Of a stretch of 64,000 nt of DNA, positions 1 to 13,000 are shown one piece after another. The notes under the pieces were generated by a model that worked only from the letters and a program-made list of their open reading frames with translations, was not told where the DNA came from and ran no database searches. The DNA comes from Diorhabda sublineata (Eukaryota; Arthropoda; Insecta; Coleoptera; Chrysomelidae). The stretch lies in assembly GCF_026230105.1 (NCBI RefSeq), contig NC_079479.1, positions 36,611,385-36,675,384 of the forward strand, given 5' to 3'. The stretch's first letter is position 1. Each line of letters starts with the position of its first letter. Both the position numbers and the translations under genes were made by a program.

Positions 1-850
1 AATTCATATTGAAAATCACGTGTGTATTTCGAACGTGGTTCCGAAAGGCATATTGAGGGAATTTTACCTACTTTTCGTCGACAAATGCTAAAATCAGAAG
101 GGATCATCCACTTGAAATACTTTTTTCGTGCTTCAACTTTACCCAAACAGGGTCGTACCGACCGTTTTTTCGCGGGCTTAAATATTTACCCTTTAGAACA
201 AATACGAATAAATCTCGTCAAAAATAGTTAAATAGATAAAAAAAAATACAACGATACGAGTTTTTTGTTATAGTTTATACACTTTTCAATATATTAACAA
301 TAATTTAAAGATAATTTAAATGACGTTTTGTTTCACGTGACATACTGTACAATTGACATAATCTGTTACGATTGTCAATATCTTTATCAAATTATATTCA
401 ATAAAGTGCTCGAAACTTTCGATAATTGCTTCTGATAGGTGTAATTTATTTCGAGATAACATTCTTATATGGTATTTCGTGTCCGTGGCTCGTGTAGAAA
501 TAAATTAAAATAAAAAAAAAAACTCAAGGTGATTGGTCAAAAAGCTGAAATATAGAAAAATAAATTTTCGATGTTTCGAATATTGTGATAATAACGAAAA
601 GAAATATACACTGCCCGTCGATAAATGAACTTTTTTAAATTAATTATTTTCGACGTAAAATAATATATCGGTATATACGGGGTGGAATGGAAGTTAAAAC
701 TTAAAATACTGAACAATATTTATACAGAGTGTCTCATTTAAGATTGCTACAAATTTATTTATTCTTTTTTTACGTTTAATAATAACAAAGTGATTATTTG
801 TTTTTTATAGCCGATCTTCTTGACCTCGCGTAGATAAACGACGGATAAAT
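1..850. other. Upstream region, no gene recognised
   Basis: AT-rich sequence 5' of the chondroitin synthase gene. A 69-codon frame at 22-231 (+) is open but I do not recognise its product, and it has no visible splice context. An AATAAA-like signal lies near 400, so this could be the 3' part of an upstream gene. The TSS of the downstream gene cannot be placed from sequence alone. Confidence 0.4.
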
Positions 851-872
851 ATGTGCGAAAGTTGACACGAAA

Positions 873-1058
873 ATGATTTTCTTGGATTCGAGATCTAGTG
901 ACGATGGCACGGAGAAGCCGCCTCCTCAAGATCACGCTAGGTATCCTAATAGGAATATCGGTGTCGTTATTGTTAAACGAAAAATGTACCGAAAGGTCGA
1001 AAAAACGTCTCGCCCCTCACCGTCTAATCAACGAAGAAAATCGCCGAGCCTCGAATAA
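873..1058 (+). promoter_or_regulatory. Overlapping upstream ORF in the CHSY1 leader
   Basis: An ATG at 873 opens a 61-codon frame that runs past the CHSY1 start at 904 in another reading frame and stops at 1058. A second tiny uORF (ATG at 851, four sense codons) precedes it. If the leader includes this sequence, ribosomes starting at 873 would bypass the main start. The main ATG has A at -3 and G at +4, a good context. Whether the mRNA includes 851-903 is not known. Confidence 0.35.
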
Positions 1059-4000
1059 AAGTCTTCTGTTCGTGGGTATTATGACGGCGGCGAAATATCT
1101 GGATACGCGCGCGAAGGCGGTATACGACACGTGGGGTAGAGAAGTGCCGGGAAAAGTGATGTTTTTCAGTTCGGAAAATTCGTACAGCGAACACGTACCG
1201 TTGGTAGTTTTACGCGGGGTGGACGATAGTTATCCACCGCAAAAAAAATCGTTTCGTATGCTCAAATATATGTACGATAATTATATAGATAAATACGAGT
1301 GGTTTTTGAGGGCGGACGATGACGTGTACATCAGGACCGATCGTTTAGAAGAATTACTGAGGTCTGTAGATAGCAGAAAGGCTTGGTTTATAGGTAAGAA
1401 CTTTTAAATAACCTTCGAAAGTATTATTCGGAATATATTTTTGGTTGTAGGCCAAACCGGTCGAGGTAATACCGAGGAAATAGGTTTGTTATCACTGGAC
1501 GACGACGAAAATTTCTGCATGGGCGGTCCGGGCGTTATACTATCCAGGGAAACGCTCAAAAGGATAGCGCCATCTGTGGAAGAATGTCTTAGCGAAGTTT
1601 ATACGACACACGAGGATGTCGAATTGGGACGTTGCGTGAAAAAATTCGCTGGGATATCTTGTACGTGGTCCTATGAGGCGAGTGACGGTCGTATTGTAAG
1701 CTTTTAAATTTTCAAAAGCATTCTACAAAAGTTGATTTCAATATTCGATACTTTTTTTTATTTAATTTCGATCAATTATTTCTTATATTACATGTCTAGA
1801 TTCTTTCGCATTCGCACGGCCGCCATTTTGACGTTAATCAGCTGTTTTTTAAATTGCCTCATATCTATGTAAACTTTCGTACATAGAAATCGTCCGCTGT
1901 AAACTTTCGACTTGTTGTGGTTGTATATTATTATCATTTTTTACCGGAAAATTCGAAAGAAAACTATTTTAAAGAACAGTTTGTTTGTTAGAATGAAAAA
2001 ATGTCATAACATTAATTTTTAATAAACTAACACGGTTGATTAGTGCAATTCGTCCACGCCTTTGATTTTGACACGATTTGTTTTGTTTATTTTATTATTA
2101 TTAATATTGTTAAAATGAAAAGTGAAGATTACTAATTTGAAATATGTATTCCTGAAGCAATTATAGAAAAGACAATCGTCGAAACATCAAATTTGTTATA
2201 GGAAAAATAAAAAGAAAACGTTTTTATGTAATGGCGGAAGCAGAATAATATTTTTCTTTCCGATTCGTGAAAAAAAAGTGTTACTTCATGCATAAACTAC
2301 TATTATAGAAAAAAAAACGACAATTTTAAATCGAGTCAAATATAAATACGACGAAAAACTGAGTTTATACAAATGTCATGTTCCTTACGTCATCTGTCAA
2401 AATAAACTTGCGTTCATAGAAATCTGTTCACTGTATATTCTTTTAGATGGGTTTCTTTTGATTTTTCATACAACAAATTTGATGTTTTCACGTTTATATT
2501 TTCTATAAATTCTTTAGAAATACATATTTCATTTTAACAATATTAATAATAGTAAAATAAACAAATCGAATCACTGAAATCAGTTCGTGAGCTGTCATGT
2601 CAAAATCAAAGGGGTGTGGACGAATTGCACTAATCAACTGTGTTAGTTTATAAAGTTTTAGAAAAAGTTTTTATGTAATGGCGGAAGCAGAATAATATTT
2701 TTCTTTCCGATTCGTGAAAAAAAGTGTTACTTCATGCATAAACTACTATTATAGAAAAAAAAACGACAATTTTAAATCGAGTCAAATATAAATACGACGA
2801 AAAACTGACTTTATACAAATGTCATGTTCCTTATGTCATCTGTCAAAATAAACTTGCGTTCATTGAAATCTGTTCACTGTATATTCTTTTAGATGGGTTT
2901 CTTTTGATTTTTCATACAACAAATTTGATGTTTTCACGTTTATATTTTCTATAATTTCTTTAGAAATACATATTTCATTTTAACAATATTAATAATAGTA
3001 AAATAAACAAATCGAATCACTGAAATTAGTTCGTGAGCTGTCACGTCAAAATCAAAGGGGTGTGGACGAATTGCACTAATCAACTGTATTAGTTTATAAA
3101 GTTTTTTCACTATAACAAACAAACTGCTTAAAACCGGCGTAGAAAAAATTTAATTTTCTTATAAATCTCATTGAATAGTTTATAAATTTGATTTGATTCA
3201 TCCGTTATGTATTAATTAACCTTCAATTCAATGTTGTAGAATGCTTTAGATTTGTATTTGGTAACGGTGATTTATTTTTCGTAATATTTAATTTATTTTT
3301 AAATCCCAAATACACTTCTAATTTCGTCATGCTTGTTTTTAATATTAAGAATAATTTCAAAAAAAAAACAAAACGAAAATTTAATCGATTTTTGAATCGA
3401 TTGTTCACTGAGACGGAACAAATTCAATGTTTTTATAGGTGGGTACGACGTATCTAGTAATTAAACTATCCACAAACGTTTTTCGAGCTTTCTTTTTGCT
3501 TTTTGAAAACTTATGGCACCCATTGAATAACCAAAAAGTTACGAGGATGACCCCAAAGGTACCTGGTACCTTTTAATGAGAAACCAAGGAAAAAAAAATA
3601 ATCCGATGGGGCTAAATCTGGCGAATAAACTTCGAACGTGCTTTGGATTCGAGTTTACCAAAATCTGATTAATTAATTTTCGGTTTTTTACAGTTAAAAG
3701 TTTATTTATCGGGTCCAATAATAAAAATTTTCTTTATAAATGTTGTCGGTGTTGAACACGTAGTATATTTAAGAAAAAAAAACAAGTGAAGATGTTGGAC
3801 TAGCACATAGCAAAGGAAAAAAAAACTACACGCTATTAATCTTTAGTTTTTTCATCTCAGAATGACGTTTATTTTCGAATAAACTTTAATAACAATAACT
3901 AGGTATAAATACGCGAAGTTCTTTTGATAAATTGGAGTTTTTTTTTTCGTAAACGATTGATCTTAGCCTCGAGGTTGATTACACGTAAATTTAGCGCGCG

Positions 4001-7000
4001 ATTCTCATTTTTTTTATTAAAAAAACACAATTTAGATGAACTTTTATGAACTCGAGCAAAAATCGTTTCGTTACGGGGGTCTCGGTCTCGTCTAAACTTT
4101 GTATAACGAAAATTCGATTAAAACGCTTTTATTTATATTCATAACCACAAAAATAAAACAACGGTGAAAATAATTAACGTTTATTTACTATTCTATCAAT
4201 AATTATAAATAATTTATTCGATTATAACTTGTTTTTGATTATGCGAAGTTCTACGGAACGCGCGAGGTTACCAAACAAATTTGTCCATTCAAATATACGA
4301 TAATTTAATTGATAAAAACAATATACCGAAACAATTCTTTACGATCTTGCACATATCTGCGGAAAAACTAGATCTGGATCTGTGTAAACGTCACAAAACG
4401 TCCTTACCAGCTGATCCATCAATCTCTGGAGTTCCTCTGGAGTTTTTCACACTTCTTCGAGAGAATCTGCAACAAAACCTAATTGGTTTAAATGTTGATA
4501 CATCCAGGGATCTGCTATCTGGCTTGGAGATGCGGATGGAAAGCCTTGTACTCAGATATCAGTTTAACGAAACGACTTTTTGACGCCATATGGTAGAATA
4601 ACGAAGAAATATCTTCGATTTTTTCAAAACCTGGAAGCCCGATGTCCTTTGAAAAACCGTCTTGAATCCTTCGATGTCGTTAGACACAGGTTGTGAGGTT
4701 TGTCCTGGTGTTTGGTCCTTCTCCAAGCCCCAGCGACACTCCAGATCATCCGTGGTGCCATATCCGGTTAGAAGTCTGTTCTCTAGTCTAATTTCGATTC
4801 TATTTGGCTGGACCAGTTGCTTGGTGTGAAACAAACGAGGTTTTTCAATGTATGTTTCGTACCAGGCGTCTCTGTCCATCTCTGTCGAGTTTACTTTGCA
4901 AGAAATCTGTCGAAAGACGTTATGACAAAAATTTTGACCATACCAACAATGATTTCTGAGCCCATAGGTCCTTCTCGAAGCCCCAGCGACACCTTCGATG
5001 TCGTTAGACACAGTTTGTGAAGTTTGGTCCTTCTCCAAGCCCCAGCGACACTCCAGATCATCCGTGGTGCCATATCCGGTTAGAAGTCTGTTCTCTAGTC
5101 TAATTTCGATTCTATTTGGCTGAACCAGTTGCTTGGTGTGAAACAAACGAGGTTTTTCAATGTATGTTTCGTACCAGGCGTCTCTGTCCATCTCTGTCGA
5201 GTTTACTTTGCAAGAAATCTGTCGAAAGACGTGATGACAAAAATTTTGACCATACCAACAATGATTTCTGAGGCCATAGGTCCTTCTCGAAGCCCCAGCG
5301 ACCCTCCAGATCATCCAAATGAGGTTACGACTCAGGAAATATTGAAAGAAATCATCAAAAACGAACTGGATGGACGTCTTTTGAAAGTGCGCGACTTAGA
5401 AGACAAGATGGTTGCCGCGTTTGCTCGAAATGGAACTAAAACAGCGACTTGAAGATGTTTTGGCGATGTTTTTGGATGAATACCAAAGTAGGCAAATACT
5501 TTGGATCGTTTTAGCGAAAAAATCATGTAAAAACTACCACATTTGGTAGTTATTTCACCAGTTCAAAAATCCGTTATTTCAATGACCAAAATTATCGAAT
5601 TACAAATTAGAATTACTAACTTATAGACCAGATTTAGTCCACTCGGATTATCTTCTAATGAAAAAACTGCAGATTTGTTAATAATGAAGATGTAAAATAT
5701 CGAATTTATTGAATTGATTTTTCGGACGAGGTACTTTTGAAACCACCCTCGTAATCGTCTTAAAATATCAAATTATTTAAATTGTCGATGGTATTGAAAA
5801 GATTATTCATAAAATAACCTTGGGCGTTAAATAAATTTCAAAATAACAATTTGAAGATATTAAATTTTATCTAACGTAACCGGGTAATTAAACACGAAGG
5901 TATTACATTACTGATGAACGCACCTGTAAATTTGAAATATCGTCGAAACTCGATTGCAGTCGATGCAAAAATATAATATTTTTAATTAACGTTAAATGCG
6001 TAATTGAACTTCTTCTTTCTTGCTTTATAATATGTATATATAATGTCGTTCAAAAGAGTCACCAAACTTGATCGAACAGACGTGCGCTTGATTAGTAAAA
6101 CAACAGGACCGTACTTGGGAATTATTATTTTCTTTATTTATTTAAATCCAAATTGAGTTTTTTTTGATTGATTGATTTTTAAATTAGACGCTGTATCGAA
6201 TAGGGTTTGAATAATCATTGATTTACAACAATTTTAAATATAGATCGTAAACTGTTTATTACTAATTGTCGTAAAAACCAACGATCGAATTGTTTATTTA
6301 TTCTGAAACGTTTAACCTAGTTCGCTATTCCAATTTCCAAACTTGCATCTGCGAAAAAAATTTAATGAAAAAAAAAAAACAGCGTCTGCTAAATTATTTA
6401 TAAATACATCAGCGATTACCGCCGCTGTATATTTGAACGTATCGACGTAAAAAAATTAACTAGAAACGATATATTTTGATGTTTTCGTCAAAGGTGTGTC
6501 TACACTGGACGGTTTTTTTACCGTCCTACACGAGGTTTTTTCGAATTTGACAATAAAATTAGAGTCTATTGAATTAAAATCGCTTTTTCTATCTTTAATA
6601 TGGTATTTTGTTTTTTTTAGCTAACTTTTGAGATTTTTCATCTATTTTTTGAGTTTTCTAGCTACTTTTCGAGTTTTTATAACTAATTTTTGAAATTCGT
6701 GGCTACTTTTTGACTTTTACAGTTAATTTTCGGGTTTTTCCAACTATTTTCAGAAATTTCTGGATAATTTCTTAGTTTTTTAGCTAACTTTTGAGATTTT
6801 TTATCTATTTTTTGAGTTTTCTAGCTACTTTTCGAGTTTTTATAACTAATTTTTGAAATTTGTGGCTACTTTTTGACTTTTACAGTTAATTTTCGGGTTT
6901 TTCCAACTATTTTCAGAAATTTCTGGATAATTTCTTAGTTTTTTAGCTAACTTTTGAGATTTTTTATCTATTTTTTGAGTTTTCTAGCTACTTTTCGAGT

Positions 7001-10000
7001 TTTTATAACTAATTTTTGAAATTCGTGGCTACTTTTTGACTTTTACAGTTAATTTTCGGGTTTTTCCAACTATTTTCAGAAATTTCTGGATAATTTCTTA
7101 GTTTTTTAGCTAACTTTTGAGATTTTTTATCTATTTTTTGAGTTTTCTAGCTACTTTTCGAGTTTTTATAACTAATTTTTGAAATTTGTGGCTACTTTTT
7201 GACTTTTACAGTTAATTTTCGGGTTTTTCCAACTATTTTCAGAAATTTCTGGATAATTTCTTAGTTTTTTAGCTAACTTTTGAGATTTTTTATCTATTTT
7301 TTGAGTTTTCTAGCTACTTTTCGAGTTTTTATAACTAATTTTTGAAATTCGTGGCTACTTTTTGACTTTTACAGTTAATTTTCGGGTTTTTCCAACTATT
7401 TTCAGAAATTTCTGGATAATTTCTTAGTTTTTTAGCTAACTTTTGAGATTTTTTATCTATTTTTTGAGTTTTCTAGTTACTTTTCGAGTTTTTATAACTA
7501 ATTTTTGAAATTTGTGGCTACTTTTTGACTTTTACAGTTAATTTTCGGGTTTTTCCAACTATTTTCAGAAATTTCTGGATAATTTCTTAGTTTTTTAGCT
7601 AACTTTTGAGATTTTTTATCTATTTTTTGAGTTTTCTAGCTACTTTTCGAGTTTTTATAACTAATTTTTGAAATTTGTGGCTACTTTTTGACTTTTACAG
7701 TTAATTTTCGGGTTTTTCCAACTATTTTCAGAAATTTCTGGATAATTTCTTAGTTTTTTAGCTAACTTTTGAGATTTTTTATCTATTTTTTGAGTTTTCT
7801 AGCTACTTTTCGAGTTTTTATAACTAATTTTTGAAATTCGTGGCTACTTTTTGACTTTTACAGTTAATTTTCGGGTTTTTCCAACTATTTTCAGAAATTT
7901 CTGGATAATTTCTTAGTTTTTTAGCTAACTTTTGATTTTTTTTATCTATTTTTTGAGTTTTCTAGCTACTTTTCGAGTTTTTATAACTAATTTTTGAAAT
8001 TTGTGGCTACTTTTTGACTTTTACAGTTAATTTTCGGGTTTTTCCAACTATTTTCAGAAATTTCTGGATAATTTCTTAGTTTTTTAGCTAACTTTTGAGA
8101 TTTTTTATCTATTTTTTGAGTTTTCTAGCTACTTTTCGAGTTTTTATAACTAATTTTTGAAATTTGTGGCTACTTTTTGACTTTTACAGTTAATTTTCGG
8201 GTTTTTCCAACTATTTTCAGAAATTTCTGGATAATTTCTTAGTTTTTTAGCTAACTTTTGAGATTTTTTATCTATTTTTTGAGTTTTCTAGCTACTTTTC
8301 GAGTTTTTATAACTAATTTTTGAAATTTGTGGCTACTTTTTGACTTTTACAACTAATTTTCGGGTTTTTCCAACTATTTTCAAAAATTTCTGGATAATTT
8401 CTTAGTTTTATTAGCTAACTTTTGGGATCTTCTATCTATTTTTTGAGTTTTCTAGCTATTTTTCGAGTTTTTATAGCTAATTTTTGAAATTTCTGGCTAC
8501 TTTTTGACTTTTACAACTAATTTTCAAGTTTTTCCAACTATTTTGAGAAATTTCTGGATAATTTCTTAATTTTTTAGCTAACTTTTGAGAATTTTTATCT
8601 ATTTTTTGAGTTTTCTAGCTACTTTTCGAGTTTTTATAACTAATTTTTGAAATTTGTGGCTACTTTTTGACTTTTACAGTTAATTTTCGGGTTTTTCCAA
8701 CTATTTTCAGAAATTTCTGGATAATTTCTTAGTTTTTTAGCTAACTTTTGAGATTTTTTATCTATTTTTTGAGTTTTCTAGCTACTTTTCGAGTTTTTAT
8801 AACTAATTTTTGAAATTTGTGGCTACTTTTTGACTTTTACAGTTAATTTTCGGGTTTTTCCAACTATTTTCAGAAATTTCTGGATAATTTCTTAGATTTT
8901 TAGCTAACTTTTGAGATTTTTTATCTATTTTTTGAGTTTTCTAGCTACTTTTCGAGTTTTTATAACTAATTTTTGAAATTTGTGGCTACTTTTTGACTTT
9001 TACAACTAATTTTCGGGTTTTTCCAACTATTTTCAAAAATTTCTGGATAATTTCTTAGTTTTATTAGCTAACTTTTGGGATCTTCTATCTATTTTTTGAG
9101 TTTTCTAGCTATTTTTCGAGTTTTTATAGCTAATTTTTGAAATTTCTGGCTACTTTTTGACTTTTACAACTAATTTTCAAGTTTTTCCAACTATTTTGAG
9201 AAATTTCTGGATAATTTCTTAATTTTTTAGCTAACTTTTGAGAATTTTTATCTATTTTTTGAGTTTTCTAGCTACTTTTCGAGTTTTTATAACTAATTTT
9301 TGAAATTTGTGGCTACTTTTTGACTTTTACAGTTAATTTTCGAGTTTTTCCAACTATTTTGAGAAATTTCTGGATAATTTCTTAGTTTTTTCAGCTAAAT
9401 TTTGAGTTTCTTTATCTATTTTTTTAAATTTCTAGATAATTTCTTAGTTTTGGACATTTTATATCTAATTTTTGTGTTTTTACAGCTAAATTTTGAGTTT
9501 CTTTAACTAGTTTTTGAAATTTCTAGACAATTTCTTAGTTTTGGACATTTTATTTCTAATTTTTGTGTTTTTACAGCTAATTTTTGAGTTTTTTCAGCTA
9601 AATTTTGAGTTTCTTCAACTAGTTTTTGAAATTTCTAGATAATTTCTTACTTTTAGACATTTTATATCTAATTTTTGTGTTTTTACAGCTAAATTTTGAG
9701 TTTCTTTAAGCTAAATTTTGAGTTTCTTAAACTAGTTTTTGAAATTTCTAGACAATTTCTTAGTTTTGGACATTTTATTTCTAATTTTTGTGTTTTTACA
9801 GCTAATTTTTGAGTTTTTTCAGCTAAATTTTGAGTTTTTTTAACTAGTTTTTGAAATTTCTAGATAATTTCTTAGTTTTGGACATTTTATATCTAATTTT
9901 TGTGTTTTTACAGCTAAATTTTGAGTTTCTTTAAGCTAAATTTTGAGTTTCTTTAACTAGTTTTTGAAATTTCTAGACAATTTCTTAGTTTTGGACATTT

Positions 10001-13000
10001 TATTTCTAATTTTTGTGTTTTTACAGCTAATTTTTGAGTTTTTTCAGCTAAATTTTGAGTTTCTTTAACTAGTTTTTGAAATTTCTAGATAATTTCTTAG
10101 TTTTGGACATTTTATATCTAATTTTTGTGTTTTTACAGCTAAATTTTGAGTTTCTTTAAGCTAAATTTTGAGTTTCTTTAAGCTAAATTTTGAGTTTCTT
10201 TAACTAGTTTTTGAAATTTCTAGATAATTTCTTAGTTTTGGACATTTTATATCTAATTTTTGTGTTTCTACAGCTAATTTTTGAGTTTTTTTTAACTACA
10301 TTTTGAGTTTTTTCAGCTAGTTTTTGAAATTTCTAGCTAATTTCCTAGTTTTTAGCATTTTCTATCTATTGTTTGAGTTTTCTAGCTACTTTTTTACTTT
10401 TACAGCTAATTTTCGAGTTTTTCCAAATATTTTGTGGAATTTCTGGATAATTTCTCAGTTTTTTTAGCTAACTTTTTAGATTTTCTATCTATTTTTTGAG
10501 TTTTCTAGCTACTTTTCGAGTTTTTATAACTAATTTTTGAAATTCCTGGCTACCTTTTGACTTTTACAGCCAATTACGTAAATTTACGTATTTATATTGG
10601 TTTTTAAATGTTCAATTTTGGTTGTAGATAAATATATTTTCGAGTTTCTTCGTACGCATCTGTCCAAATTCATCTATCGTATAGACAATTTTTACGTATT
10701 CAATTGCAATAAAGTCGGTTATAATATTGAATGCAATTATCTAAAATTATCATTGGCACTAATTCAATTCAAATTATCATCCCAACAAGAGTTCCTTTAC
10801 AATATTTCCAATTGTGTAATTGAATCAAATAATGCAAATAACTATCAGTCCCCTCCGATGAAGATTACGTCTTATTTTATTACAATTATATACGAGGTCT
10901 GGTTATTAAATAACGAGTCACGCAAAATATTTTGGTCGGTGTCAAATGTGTTATACCTCGTTTAAAATGTTTCTAATCGTTTTTGTATCGGTGGTTACAG
11001 CCTCGACAATCGTCCAGATGTTTAATCGACGATCCATCAGCCTTTTTTAACAAATTAGAGCGTTCGGTCCAAGTTTTTTTTTAAATTTAACGAGAAATTT
11101 GAGATATCCGACGTCTAGGGCGCCCTCTAGGCGCGCAATCTCGTAATTCAACAGCCGGAATAGATTTTTTTTTATTTATTTGTAGATGCAAGTTATACTT
11201 TATCATAACCAAAGCGGCGAGGCGGCGTTTACGGGGGATCTGAAACAAAAAGAAGTCCATAGGGCTATAACGTTACATCCGATAAAACAACCCCGGTATA
11301 TGTACCGATTACATAATTATGTAAAGGTAAGTAACGGATTTACGTAAAAGCGAGTTTTATTTCAATTATTTCGAAAAAAATATTCATTAAAATGGTATTT
11401 ATTGATCTAAATTGTCGAAGGGTAGATATTTTCCAAAAAAAAACTGTCGTTCGATAGAAAATTCGCGGCGTTACTACCAAATAATTATGAATCGAATATA
11501 AACCCAATCGATTTTCATCTGTACCATCGGAAAAAGCAATTTTGGGGCTTGAAAAAAAAAAAATAAAACTGTGAATTGCTCTGAAATCGATGTCCGTTTA
11601 CAACTTTTTTCTTAGTGTAAACAAAATTAAAAATATATAAAGTGTTCACTAGAAAAGTATGCCGAAATTTATTACCTACCACCCAGTGAGAAACTAAATT
11701 CGGACGCTTGTTTAACATTAAAACTTTTAGGTAAATATTTACGAAACGTTTGATGTACCGATCTTTCGCTTCGCAGTCTACTAAAAATCGTTTTTTTCGA
11801 TTTATATAATTGCCGAACGGTTAATTAAATTATGTCTGCGCGATTCTCGAAAATAATCGAAATAATCACCGAAGTGATTGAGATGTTTGTCATACCTGTG
11901 GACTGTAGCTTTTCAGTATCAAAACACCATAAATCATCAAGTTTTCCTCATCTATGGTCTTCGGTATGTAGAAAACGCATCGCACTTGGCGTCAATGATG
12001 GCGGGAATGTTTACGTGGCTGTAGCATAACGCCGACTGACACCTGAATCTCGACAAGGGCGGAATGGGTAGTGCGAGAGCTTCGCAGTCGTCTACAGCGC
12101 TTTCTTCTGCTCGCGTAGCTAATTTTCGAGTTTTACCAACTATTTTAAGAAATTTCTAGATGATTTCTTAGTTTTATTAGCTAACTTTTGAGATTTTCTA
12201 TCTATTTTTTGAGTTTTCTAGCTATTTTTCGAGTTTTTATAGCTAATTTTTGAAATTTCTGGCTATTTTTTGACTTTTACAGCTAATTTTCGAGTTTTTC
12301 CAACTATTGTTTGAAATTTCTGGACAATTTCTTAGTTTTTTTAGCTAACTTTTGAGATCTTCTATCTATTTTTTGAGTTTTCTAGCTAGTTTTCGAGTTT
12401 TTATAGCTAATTTTTGAAATTTCTGGCTACTTTTTTACTTTTGCAGCTAATTTTCGAGTTTTTTCAACTATTTCAAGAAATTTCTGGATAATTTCTCAGT
12501 TTTTTTAGCTAACTTTTTAGATTTTCTATCTATTTTTCGAGTTTTCTAGCTAGTTTTTGAGTTATTATAGCTAATTTTTGAAATTTCTGGCTACTTTTTG
12601 ACTTTTACAACTAATTTTCGAGTTTTTCCAACTATTTTGAGAAATTTCTGGATAATTTCTTAACTTTTTAGCTAACTTTTGAGAATTTTTATCTATTTTT
12701 TGAGTTTTCTAGCTACTTTTCGAGTTTTTACGGCTAATTTTTGATATTTCTGGCTACTTTTTGACTTTTACAGTTAATTTTCGAGTTTTTTCAACTATTT
12801 TGAGAAATTTCTGGATAATTTCTTAGTTTTTTTAGCTAACTTTTGAGATCTTCTATCTATTTTTTGAGTTTTCTAGCTACTTTTCGAGTTTTTATAGCTA
12901 ATTTTGAAATTTCTAGCTAGTCTTTGACTTTTACAGCTAATTTTCGAGTTTTTCCAACTGTTTTGAGAAATTTTTGGATAATTTCCCAGTTTTTTTAGCT

